Below are positions 1 through 6,638 of a stretch of DNA of 6,638 nucleotides, in pieces. A program made the translations under genes and the position numbers. The notes under the pieces are model-generated. The model saw only the letters and a program-made list of their open reading frames with translations, had not been told where the DNA came from and did no database searches. The DNA lies in the NCBI GenBank assembly GCA_003695085.1, contig RFIV01000324.1, forward strand, positions 1 to 6,638, given 5' to 3'. This DNA comes from Gammaproteobacteria bacterium (lineage in GTDB: Bacteria; Pseudomonadota; Gammaproteobacteria; Pseudomonadales; Oleiphilaceae). How positions within the stretch are numbered: position 1 is the first letter of the stretch; every line of letters starts with the position of its first letter.

Positions 1-660
1 CGGATCGGCGGTATAGCGGGCATACCACCCGTCCTTGGCACCTGACAGAGATGTGCCGCTAACCAGCGCCCCGCCTGTTTCACCGCCCACATAGGCTTCC
101 AGGTCGATACTGCCGGCCGTCAACCCCCGGTCGTTGCCTGAAGTTCCCAGCTGAACAATCTTGTTCGGGAAAGAGGTCGTCTTGTGGTACGCGAGCACGA
201 TATCCTCACCACCACTGCCCACCTTGCCCTCGAACATGGAGCCCTGGGTATAGCCTGCCGTGACATAGCCATTGCTCAGACGAGTCATCGCCAGCAGCTC
301 ATCATTCACGACCGAGCCGAACTGATCGAGACGAACCACCCGCCCTTCCACGTTGTAGGAGCCGGTGATCGCATCCCTTCCACCGATCGGACCATCGTCC
401 AGATCCCCGGTGGAGTACCCCGCAAAAGCGACGGCATTGGAGTTGTCCGGCTGGGCGGCAGCGATGTGATCGTCCAGTGACGTGCCCACATTTAACGCAT
501 AATTGAAGGCACCACTTGGAGTCAGGTACAGAATGAAGCCATCCTGCCCCCCGAGATTGGTGCGCCCTTCCATGGTACCGCGCGTGGATCCGACCACATA
601 AAGATTGCTATTCAGATCGGTCGTGGCACCTGTACCGAAATCATCCTGATCCGACCCATA
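1..660 (-). repeat. Tandem protein repeats of about 57 residues (SBBP-type propeller blades) within the lipoprotein gene
   Basis: Four consecutive blades can be aligned by eye: residues 569-625, 626-681, 682-738 and 739 to the edge. Anchor positions recur with a period of 56-57: the Gly of YGS/VGT/FGS/LGT at 570, 627, 683 and 740; the following Asp at 575, 632, 688 and 745; the Gly of the central strand at 592, 649, 705 and 761; and the Asp of the GGxD turn at 608, 664, 721 and 778. Two more divergent blades precede them (about 441-489, with GRVYVARN and GGEVLIFDRTG, and about 490-568, with AGGDDRF, FVVGSAN and GGWDAV). The repeats are diverged at the DNA level, so this is an old duplication, not a recent one. 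Confidence 0.8.
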
Positions 661-2364
661 CTGTACTCGCCAGGCCAGAGTGAGCGGTGTTGTCACGGTC
701 GCACGATCATATCGCTCAGCCACCGCATCCCAACCACCCAAAGAGGGCGTACTGCCAGTGGGCAGAGACGTAAAATACGCATTCGCAGAACCCACCACAA
801 ACAAAGCCTGCTGGGGTTGACTGGCTCCACCGAGCGTTTTCAGGTGCAAGGCCCCGATCTTCGCATCGAACCGGTCATCGCCTCCGGCAAAGGGAATTAC
901 CTGGACAGGAGAAGAGGTGCCGGTACGGTCAAATATCAACACTTCCCCACCCGTACGTCCGTTACCCCGCTTGAAGTTTCGCGCCACATACACGCGCCCC
1001 CAGTCGTCCACGGCGGTATCCGCAACCACGCCTCCGTCGGTCCAGCTCAACTGGAGTCTGCTCAACCACTCATTGATCCATATGGTCAATGATGTGGTCG
1101 CTTTCTCTGCTGCGCACACTCGCAAACCATCCAGGTTGCCCTGACATGGCATCCAGCTCAGAGTAAACGTTTCATCCTGGTCACTATCTGCATCATTATT
1201 CTGGTGCAAGTTGATCGTAAACGATTTCGCTGTTTCTCCTGCATTGAATACTAAAGCTCCTATCGGAGCAGGTGACGGCGCAGGAGCTAAAATCAGTTCA
1301 GAAGGGAGGCCGCTATCATCCACAAGGCCATCGATCGTAAAATCGTCGGATGGCGTTGCCGTAGATCCGGCTTCATCAAAAAAAACAAAGGCAGCCACCT
1401 TTTCTTCCGGAGGGCGATCAAGGCTGGCATCGATTTTCAGCTGCATCCCTTCCGTTCCGCTCATGACGGCCTTCTTGAAAACAATACGTGGTTCATCGTC
1501 CAGAATTGAGATGGATACTGCAGGCTTTCCGGAACTGTTTGCTTCGCCGGTAGATGCCAGGCCCTCGATGACCTGTGTTATTTCGTAGGCAAATACTTCC
1601 GTAACTTCTGCCAGGAGATCCTTTCGGACTACAGCCATCACCAGACACTGAGTCATGCCGGGCTTGAACGTCAGGTACCCGGAGCGCTCGACAAAGTCGA
1701 CTCCAGCCGTTGCGGTTTGTGCATTCCCGGACGCTGTCTGAAACGCCAACACAACGGGCTCGACCGGTGGCGCTTTCAGTTCGACCAGTCCGTATGCCAA
1801 AGTTTCTTTCTGTGGATCGATCGTGACCACCGGTTCCCCGGCATCACTCAACCAATCACCGCTTGCATCCGACTCACAAACAGGAAGAGGGTCACCATCT
1901 GCCGCCTGGGGGCGCTCCATGTCGGTATCTTCGTCAACCTCGGCTCCTACACCAAGTACTGTATTGCCGATCACAGATATCGAAAACGTTTTGGTGACCA
2001 ACTGATCCCCATCCGTGACGCTGAGGACAATCTGCGTATCCTGATTATCCTGAGTCAGATCAGAGCGTCCCACGCGACCGCCAGTAATGCCCGGAATGCC
2101 GCGCATGACAATCCCTCGGCGAAACTTGTTCTCCACCCACTCGACAGACAACCAGCGTGGTGCATTGGTGAGCGTGAAGTTTGGGATACCCTTGCCACCA
2201 TCGACAGCCCACTCGTAAAAGTACTCTGCGCCCAGCACAGCTTCAGTAGGCGGCTCGCCGAGAACACGCAGCTCCGGTACGGGGGTTTCCTGCACGTTGC
2301 AGGCAGTCAGGGTCACGGCAGGAATGAGCACCTGTAGCCAGGTGCGCAGAATGCGATTCAGCAT
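1..2364 (-). CDS. Predicted lipoprotein with Ig-like, two Calx-beta and beta-propeller (SBBP-type) domains, partial
   Basis: I do not recognise a named gene. The frame runs 788 codons without a stop and leaves the window at its left edge, so the C-terminus is missing. Residues 1-22 are a lipoprotein signal peptide: basic start (MLNRILR), hydrophobic core, lipobox LTAC with Cys22. Asn at +2 fits outer-membrane sorting by the E. coli Lol rule. Residues about 30-131 look like a putative Ig/cadherin-type (He_PIG-like) domain. About 170-292 is a Calx-beta domain (TATAGVDF, GYLTFKPGMT, ending in SISILDDEP). About 293-408 is a second one (TATPSDDFTI, LVFNAGETAKSFTI, DSDQDETFTLSW), with a Pro-rich insertion near 360-367. 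From about 437 to the edge come beta-propeller blades of the SBBP type (NLYVVGST, GGQDGFILYL). Such proteins are exported; Calx-beta acidic loops can bind calcium. An adhesive or surface-structural role is inference only. There is a 104-base gap after ligA, so it may have its own promoter. Confidence 0.9.
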   Translation of the reverse strand, partial: MLNRILRTWLQVLIPAVTLTACNVQETPVPELRVLGEPPTEAVLGAEYFYEWAVDGGKGIPNFTLTNAPRWLSVEWVENKFRRGIVMRGIPGITGGRVGRSDLTQDNQDTQIVLSVTDGDQLVTKTFSISVIGNTVLGVGAEVDEDTDMERPQAADGDPLPVCESDASGDWLSDAGEPVVTIDPQKETLAYGLVELKAPPVEPVVLAFQTASGNAQTATAGVDFVERSGYLTFKPGMTQCLVMAVVRKDLLAEVTEVFAYEITQVIEGLASTGEANSSGKPAVSISILDDEPRIVFKKAVMSGTEGMQLKIDASLDRPPEEKVAAFVFFDEAGSTATPSDDFTIDGLVDDSGLPSELILAPAPSPAPIGALVFNAGETAKSFTINLHQNNDADSDQDETFTLSWMPCQGNLDGLRVCAAEKATTSLTIWINEWLSRLQLSWTDGGVVADTAVDDWGRVYVARNFKRGNGRTGGEVLIFDRTGTSSPVQVIPFAGGDDRFDAKIGALHLKTLGGASQPQQALFVVGSANAYFTSLPTGSTPSLGGWDAVAERYDRATVTTPLTLAWRVQYGSDQDDFGTGATTDLNSNLYVVGSTRGTMEGRTNLGGQDGFILYLTPSGAFNYALNVGTSLDDHIAAAQPDNSNAVAFAGYSTGDLDDGPIGGRDAITGSYNVEGRVVRLDQFGSVVNDELLAMTRLSNGYVTAGYTQGSMFEGKVGSGGEDIVLAYHKTTSFPNKIVQLGTSGNDRGLTAGSIDLEAYVGGETGGALVSGTSLSGAKDGWYARYTADP

Positions 2365-2376
2365 GGAGATTCGACG

Positions 2377-2385
2377 TCCTTTCTT
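2377..2385 (-). promoter_or_regulatory. Probable ribosome binding site of the lipoprotein gene
   Basis: The purine-rich stretch AAGAAAGGA ends 12 bases before the ATG at 2364. The spacing is somewhat long, but no closer Shine-Dalgarno sequence and no other in-frame start codon lie between them. The ATG also gives a well-formed lipoprotein signal peptide. Confidence 0.5.
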
Positions 2386-2407
2386 GTTCGAATACCTGAA
2401 TTCGGGT

Positions 2408-2460
2408 CTGTGACTATTTGTAACCGGAAGGCCGCCGGATAAATAGCGGCCACTTCACAG
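2408..2460. repeat. Compound inverted repeat (possible terminator or operator)
   Basis: Arms read directly: CTGTGA at 2408-2413 with TCACAG at 2455-2460; CTATTT at 2414-2419 with AAATAG at 2441-2446; CCGG at 2424-2427 with CCGG at 2435-2438. The right side has 8 unmatched bases (CGGCCACT) between its two arms, which make a bulge. The competing GGCCGC/GCGGCC stem cannot form together with the inner arms. The function is not known. The position, just after ligA and 43 bases before the lipoprotein start, fits termination or regulation. Confidence 0.4.
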
Positions 2461-2468
2461 AATCGGAC

Positions 2469-4508
2469 TCAGGTGCCGGGAAGCGCGAGACCTGCCTCAC
2501 GGATCTGATCGATAAAGGTATTTTCATCCATGACGGGGATGCCCAGCTGCTCGGCTTTTGCCAGCTTGGATCCGGCTTTCTCGCCGGCCACGACCAGGTC
2601 TGTCTTGGCGGACACGCTGCCAGTCACCTTGGCACCCGCCTGTTGCAGCAGTGACCTGGCCTGGTCCCGCGTCAGCTGGCTGAGGCTCCCGGTCAACACC
2701 ACCGTCTTGCCGAGGAAGGGCGACTCTGCAACGGGTTCAGCTACCTCGATGTCCGGCCAGTGAATCCCGGCGTCAAGCAGCTTGTCGAGGATTTCACGGT
2801 TATGAGGCTGGCGGAAGAAGCTTTCCACATGCCCCGCCACCACCGGTCCCACATCCGGCACCTGCATGAGGGCGTCCCGATCCGCAGTTTCAATGGCGTC
2901 GAGCGTACGAAAATGCTCCGCAAGTGCCCGTGCTGTCGCTTCACCCACTTCCCGGATCCCCAGCGCATAAATGAAACGGGGCAGTGTCGTTTCACGGGAA
3001 GCAACGATGGCATCCAGAATATTCTGCGCACTTTTGGGCCCCATGCGTTCCAGCGATACAAGCTGCTCGAATTTCAGCGCGTACAGGTCCGCCGCCGTCT
3101 CCACCAGTCCCTTGTCGACCAGCGTTTCGATCAGCTTGTCGCCCAGCCCTTCAATATCCATGGCCTTGCGCGAAGCAAAGTGCTTGATGGCCTCCTTTCT
3201 TTGCGCCGGGCAGAACAGCCCGCCACTGCAGCGGGCATCCGCTTCACCCTCAAGCTGAATGATGTCAGAACCACATTCCGGACAGTGCTCAGGCATCCGA
3301 ATGATGCGCGCATCTGCCGGTCGCCGTTCCTTCACTACACTGACAACCTGGGGAATCACATCTCCTGCACGCCGGACAATGACTGTATCCCCGATGCGCA
3401 CATCGAGCCGGCGGATTTCATCCATGTTGTGCAGGGTCGCATTGGAAACGGTTACCCCTCCTACAAATACCGGCCTGAGGCGCGCCACAGGGGTGATCTT
3501 GCCCGTGCGACCGACCTGAAAATCGACGTCTTCGAGTACGGTCAGCTCTTCCTGGGCCGGGAACTTGTGGGCAATGGCCCAGCGGGGCGCGCGGGAGACG
3601 AAGCCCAGTTTCTGTTGAAGGTCAAAGCGATCGACCTTGTAGACCACCCCATCAATGTCATAGGGAAGCTGGTCGCGCAGCTCGCCCATCTCACGGTAGT
3701 AGTCCAGGCAGCCCTGAACCCCCTCTTCACGCCTGATGTGGGGGTTGATACGAAAACCCAGCTCGCCCAGTGCCTGCAAGGTATCGAAGTGGGTGTCCGG
3801 CACCGTCCATCCCTCGACCTCACCCAGTGCGTAAACGTACACATCCAGCTTGCGTTCGGCGGCAACACGGGGGTCCAGCTGACGCAGACTGCCCGCCGCG
3901 GCATTGCGTGGGTTGACGAACACCTTCTCGCCCCGTGCACGCGCCCGTTCATTGAGCGCCTCGAAAGCTGCTCTGGGCATGATGATCTCACCCCGTACTT
4001 CCAGCACGGCGGGTGGCCGGTCTGACCTCAGGCGCAAGGGGACGGCATGAATGGTACGCACATTAGAAGTGATATCTTCCCCTGTCGTCCCATCACCTCG
4101 CGTGGCCGCCCGGACAAAGGCGCCGTTCTCATAACGCAGGCTGATGGCCATGCCATCGAGCTTGGGTTCACAGGCAAAAATGAGGGGATCTCGGGTCTGA
4201 AGACGGTCTGTGATACGCTTGTACCAAGCGTTTACGTCCGCCTCATCGAAGGCGTTGTCCAACGACAACATCGGGATACGATGCTCGACCGTGGCAAACC
4301 CCTCCAGCGGCGCGCCGCCGACACGCTGGGTGGGCGAGTCCGGCGTCACCCACTCCGGGTGACGAGCCTCCAGCGCCCGGAGTTCTGCCATCAACCGGTC
4401 ATATTCGGCGTCCGGAATACTCGGGTCGTCCAGCACATAGTAACGGTAGTTGTGCTCGTGGAGCTCGGCCCGCAGTGTTTCGATGCGGGCCTTGTCATCA
4501 CTGCTCAT
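2469..4508 (-). CDS. ligA: NAD-dependent DNA ligase LigA
   Basis: LigA seals nicks in duplex DNA using NAD+, joining Okazaki fragments and finishing repair; it is normally essential and cytoplasmic. The 679-residue length is close to E. coli LigA (671). Domains in order: NAD-binding domain Ia (about 1-70, with IPDAEYDRLM); adenylation domain with KLDG and nucleophile Lys116, EVRGE at 170-174, DGVVYKVD at 286-293 and the motif V lysine in HKFP (Lys315); OB fold (about 320-405); zinc finger with Cys409, Cys412, Cys427 and Cys433; helix-hairpin-helix region (about 440-585, with GLGDKLIETLVDKG and ALGIREVGEATA); and a C-terminal BRCT domain (about 597-675, beginning LGKTVVLTGSL). All catalytic and zinc ligands are present, so it should be active. 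The ATG follows the zipA TGA by 2 bases, with only a weak GGTGG 12 bases upstream, which suggests translational coupling to zipA. Confidence 0.98.
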   Translation of the reverse strand: MSSDDKARIETLRAELHEHNYRYYVLDDPSIPDAEYDRLMAELRALEARHPEWVTPDSPTQRVGGAPLEGFATVEHRIPMLSLDNAFDEADVNAWYKRITDRLQTRDPLIFACEPKLDGMAISLRYENGAFVRAATRGDGTTGEDITSNVRTIHAVPLRLRSDRPPAVLEVRGEIIMPRAAFEALNERARARGEKVFVNPRNAAAGSLRQLDPRVAAERKLDVYVYALGEVEGWTVPDTHFDTLQALGELGFRINPHIRREEGVQGCLDYYREMGELRDQLPYDIDGVVYKVDRFDLQQKLGFVSRAPRWAIAHKFPAQEELTVLEDVDFQVGRTGKITPVARLRPVFVGGVTVSNATLHNMDEIRRLDVRIGDTVIVRRAGDVIPQVVSVVKERRPADARIIRMPEHCPECGSDIIQLEGEADARCSGGLFCPAQRKEAIKHFASRKAMDIEGLGDKLIETLVDKGLVETAADLYALKFEQLVSLERMGPKSAQNILDAIVASRETTLPRFIYALGIREVGEATARALAEHFRTLDAIETADRDALMQVPDVGPVVAGHVESFFRQPHNREILDKLLDAGIHWPDIEVAEPVAESPFLGKTVVLTGSLSQLTRDQARSLLQQAGAKVTGSVSAKTDLVVAGEKAGSKLAKAEQLGIPVMDENTFIDQIREAGLALPGT

Positions 4509-4510
4509 GC

Positions 4511-5437
4511 TCAGTGTCGGCCACCCGCCAGTTTCTGACGCCTCAGATAGTCGCGAATGCGCTGGCGACAGTAGTCAATGGTCTGTTGTGTCATGTCGCT
4601 GTGCTGCTCGTCACGCAGCTCACCACCCAGCTTGTCTGCCAGATAGCGAGCCATTTCAAGCATGTAGTCGAAGGCTTTGAGAGGGTCTTCCGGGCCAGGC
4701 AGACCGACAAAGAAAATCAGTCCCCGCACTCGGGTCTCGTCCAGATCCAGCTCGTCAAAACGACCACTTTCACTGGCATTGGCCATGCTGAACTGTACGG
4801 GGCCCACACCGGTATCCTGCTCGTGACGGACATACAGGCCCTGCGCGTTCAGCGTCATGCCACAGGCCTCGGCCACATCGCGGATAACGGGGCCGGCAAA
4901 ACCGTCTGCGGTCCGGGCCACAACATTGACCATGAGAAACTCTTCGGCATTGACCGGCGCTTCCCCCGCCGCTGCGCCCGCCTCGGTGCGCTTGACCTCA
5001 TGCGGCGCCGCTGCCGCGTCCTCAACGACCGCGACGTCTTCGGGTGTGGCACTCAGCCCCGCCGGGGTCTCAAGCCCCTTGTCGCTGTCGCGGTGGGCAT
5101 GCAAACCGGCCTGATCAACATCATGGGCAGTGTTCAGGAGATTCCGGTCCCCGGTAGCTGCCAATGTCACCTGCTCCGCCTCTGTTTCGTTGTCCGCTCT
5201 GACGGAGCTGCCTTCATGAGGGCCTGCCTTGCCGACTATCCGGTACCCCCCGTTGGGCAGCTCCGGGTTGAATTCCTCATCTTCCAATGGCGCACCGGAT
5301 ACCTCTCCCCCCATTCCCTTGGCGATATCCAGTGAGTCCTGACGCGCACGTCGCACGCGCCGCCAGCCGTCAAATACTACGGCCACGATAATGATCAGAC
5401 CAATGATGACCAGCCATTCGCGCAAACTGCTGTCCAT
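4511..5437 (-). CDS. zipA: Cell division protein ZipA
   Basis: ZipA is an inner-membrane division protein that tethers and bundles FtsZ at the Z ring. The 308-residue product (E. coli ZipA is 328) has the family layout. A single N-terminal membrane segment at about residues 9-22 (LVIIGLIIIVAVVF) is followed at once by basic residues (WRRVRRAR). A low-complexity linker spans about 30-165, and the globular FtsZ-binding domain about 166-300. In that domain I recognise LMVNVVAR, the LYVRHE strand, FSMAN, the hydrophobic IFFVGLPGP and the final helix QTIDYCRQRIRDY, all of which match ZipA family positions. The linker is rich in Ala, Glu and Asp rather than the Pro/Gln-rich type known from E. coli. 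The ATG at 5437 is chosen because it gives the LREW-membrane segment start and has AAGAGG 9 bases upstream. It sits between smc and ligA, the usual neighbourhood outside enterics, and its stop is 2 bases from the ligA start. Confidence 0.96.
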   Translation of the reverse strand: MDSSLREWLVIIGLIIIVAVVFDGWRRVRRARQDSLDIAKGMGGEVSGAPLEDEEFNPELPNGGYRIVGKAGPHEGSSVRADNETEAEQVTLAATGDRNLLNTAHDVDQAGLHAHRDSDKGLETPAGLSATPEDVAVVEDAAAAPHEVKRTEAGAAAGEAPVNAEEFLMVNVVARTADGFAGPVIRDVAEACGMTLNAQGLYVRHEQDTGVGPVQFSMANASESGRFDELDLDETRVRGLIFFVGLPGPEDPLKAFDYMLEMARYLADKLGGELRDEQHSDMTQQTIDYCRQRIRDYLRRQKLAGGRH

Positions 5438-5446
5438 TCAGCGCCG

Positions 5447-5452
5447 CCTCTT
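5447..5452 (-). promoter_or_regulatory. Ribosome binding site of zipA
   Basis: On the minus strand AAGAGG lies 9 bases before the zipA ATG at 5437. It supports that start over the out-of-frame ATG about 20 bases upstream. No convincing sigma-70 promoter was seen in the 63-base gap after smc, so read-through from smc is the simplest assumption. Confidence 0.6.
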
Positions 5453-5500
5453 TGCATGGTTGAGTTCTTGAGCAGGGATAGTATTCAAAAGCGCCGGGCT

Positions 5501-6638
5501 TTACAACGCGGCCAGCGCGACCGCTTCATCCACGTCCACGGCGACCAGCCGGGAAACACCCGGTTCATGCATGGTCACACCCATCAGCTGATCCGCCGCC
5601 TCCATGGCCAGCTTGTTGTGGGTGATGTAGATGAACTGCACCTGCCCGGACATTTCCTTGACCATGGCCGCGTAGCGTCCCACGTTGGCATCATCCAGTG
5701 GCGCATCCACCTCATCAAGCATACAGAAGGGCGCCGGGTTGAGCTGGAAGATGGCAAACACAAGGGCGATGGCCGTCAGCGCCTTTTCGCCCCCGGACAA
5801 CAAGTGAATGGTGCTGTTTTTCTTGCCTGGCGGCCGGGCCATGATCGCAACACCCGTTTCCAGCAAGTCATCTCCGGTCAACTCCAGGTAGGCGCTGCCT
5901 CCGCCAAACACTTTCGGAAAGAGGCGTTGCAGCCCTTCGTTGACCGTGTCAAAGGTTTCCTTGAACCGGGCGCGTGTTTCCCGGTCGATCTTGCGGATGG
6001 CCTCCTCAAGGGTGGCCAGTGCCTCTTCCAGATCAGCGGCCTGCTCATCCAGGTATTTCTTGCGTTCCTGCTGCTGCTCGAATTCCTCGATCGCCGCGAG
6101 GTTGATGGAGCCCAGGCGCTGGATACGGGTCGCGATCTGGGCCAGTTCCTCTTCCATGTTGTCGGGCCGGTCGTCTTCGGTCAGGGTGTCCAGCACGGCC
6201 TGCAGATCAAAGCCGCTTTCGTTCAGCTGTTCACGCAACTGGTTGCGCCGGAGCGTCAGCGCCTGAACATTGAGACGCCGCTCCTCAAGCTGATTGCGCA
6301 GTGTCTGAATGACCTGTTCGTTTTCATGGCGCTTCGCTTCCAGTTCCCGCAACGCGTGCTGCACAGCCTCCATCTTGCGGCGTGCCGTCTCGAGTGCCTG
6401 CTCTTGCCGCGCCTGCACATCAAGCAGTCGCTCCAGCTCCTCTTGCAGGTCCTCGCCAGGTGTATCCAGTGCCTGCTGCTGCTCTTCCAGCGCTGCCATC
6501 TGTCCTTTCATGCGCCCGATGGCCAGCTCTGTTTTCTCCAGCCCCGCACGCAAACCATCGCAACGAGAGCGCAGCGTGGTGATTTGCAGTTGAAGCTGGT
6601 GCACGCGCTCGCGGGCATGTCTGTGCGAAGATTTGCAC
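5501..6638 (-). CDS. smc: Chromosome partition protein SMC, C-terminal part (5' end outside window)
   Basis: SMC is the ATPase core of the SMC-ScpAB condensin, which organises and helps segregate the chromosome. Only the last 378 codons are present. The frame is open to the right edge, so the N-terminal Walker A head, the first coiled-coil arm and the hinge lie outside. The visible part starts with heptad-like, Glu/Gln/Arg/Leu-rich coiled coil (about 6604-5950), followed by the C-terminal ATPase head. In the head I read the ABC signature LSGGE (about 5800-5786), the Walker B and D-loop stretch CMLDEVDAPLDDAN (about 5725-5684), and the switch-histidine motif YITHNK (about 5629-5612). The motif before the head, RLGSINLAAIEEFE, is also typical of bacterial SMC. 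A GTG at 6604 gives an apparent start, but this is internal: the same frame continues upstream and the protein is far too short from there. It is followed by zipA after 63 bases. MukB is excluded by the head motifs and context. Confidence 0.96.
   Translation of the reverse strand, partial: CKSSHRHARERVHQLQLQITTLRSRCDGLRAGLEKTELAIGRMKGQMAALEEQQQALDTPGEDLQEELERLLDVQARQEQALETARRKMEAVQHALRELEAKRHENEQVIQTLRNQLEERRLNVQALTLRRNQLREQLNESGFDLQAVLDTLTEDDRPDNMEEELAQIATRIQRLGSINLAAIEEFEQQQERKKYLDEQAADLEEALATLEEAIRKIDRETRARFKETFDTVNEGLQRLFPKVFGGGSAYLELTGDDLLETGVAIMARPPGKKNSTIHLLSGGEKALTAIALVFAIFQLNPAPFCMLDEVDAPLDDANVGRYAAMVKEMSGQVQFIYITHNKLAMEAADQLMGVTMHEPGVSRLVAVDVDEAVALAAL

Larger units (their letters stand above)
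2365..2468 (-). other. Spacer between ligA and the lipoprotein gene, with nested inverted repeats
   Basis: This 104-base spacer has no reading frame of note. It carries a symmetric element at 2408-2460. Read on the plus strand, CTGTGA and CTATTT on the left are matched by AAATAG and TCACAG on the right, with a small CCGG/CCGG stem inside. An alternative 6-base stem pairs GGCCGC (2430-2435) with GCGGCC (2446-2451) around a 10-base loop. Read in the direction of transcription, the stem GGCCGC-loop-GCGGCC is followed only by TTCCGGTT, so a classical U tract is missing. It may be a weak or factor-dependent end of the smc-zipA-ligA transcript, or a control element for the lipoprotein gene. No clear -35/-10 pair was found. 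Confidence 0.4.

Noticed and set aside
1717..2337. Open frame of 206 codons on the plus strand
   Set aside because: It is antisense to the lipoprotein gene, whose signal peptide and Calx-beta motifs are on the minus strand. The translation has no recognisable features.
1..2364. Suspicion that the region left of ligA is a degraded or frameshifted gene
   Set aside because: Reading the minus strand codon by codon from 2364 to 1 gave no stop and a continuous set of domains in one frame, so the gene is intact as far as the window shows.
2408..2460. CRP-like site, because of TGTGA and TCACA
   Set aside because: The two half sites are 43 bases apart instead of about 6, so they cannot form one CRP operator.
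2760..4025. Open frame of 421 codons on the plus strand
   Set aside because: It lies entirely opposite ligA, whose motifs are complete. The plus-strand translation shows no family motif and has a His/Arg/Gln-rich composition typical of an antisense shadow.
4475..5335. Open frame of 286 codons on the plus strand
   Set aside because: It is antisense to zipA, which is clearly recognisable on the minus strand. There is no convincing start signal or domain.
5438..5500. Promoter or terminator between smc and zipA
   Set aside because: A TACTAT sequence and a short GC-rich stretch followed by TTTT are present, but there is no matching -35 box and no stable stem.

Overview
This window looks like chromosomal DNA of a gammaproteobacterium outside the enteric group. 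Three of its four genes form the order smc-zipA-ligA on the minus strand, an arrangement known from Pseudomonas-type and related marine gammaproteobacteria. ZipA is essentially restricted to Gammaproteobacteria, and a true SMC (rather than MukB) argues against Escherichia and its close relatives. The ZipA N-terminus resembles what I remember of Pseudomonas and Marinobacter ZipA, but I cannot fix a genus from sequence reading alone. No tRNA, rRNA, insertion sequence, CRISPR array or integrase was seen.

Layout, in the direction of transcription (right to left, all genes on the minus strand). 6638-5501: the C-terminal part of SMC, entering from the right edge, with coiled coil and C-terminal ATPase head. 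5500-5438: a 63-base gap with the zipA ribosome binding site. 5437-4511: zipA, the membrane anchor for FtsZ. 4508-2469: ligA, the NAD-dependent DNA ligase, starting 2 bases after the zipA stop. 2468-2365: a 104-base spacer with nested inverted repeats. 2364-1: one uninterrupted reading frame of 788 codons that runs off the left edge. I translated it from the minus strand. It encodes a predicted lipoprotein with a signal peptide and lipobox, an Ig/cadherin-like domain, two Calx-beta domains and a beta-propeller built from repeats of about 57 residues.

The smc, zipA and ligA genes are housekeeping genes for chromosome organisation, division and replication/repair, and are probably co-transcribed. 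The lipoprotein gene points the same way but is set apart by the spacer. Its content (an exported, probably surface-exposed adhesive or calcium-binding type protein) has no obvious link with the three upstream genes. It is the accessory and most interesting part of the window. I see no evidence for a wholly new system; the unusual item is this multidomain lipoprotein and its regular propeller repeat.
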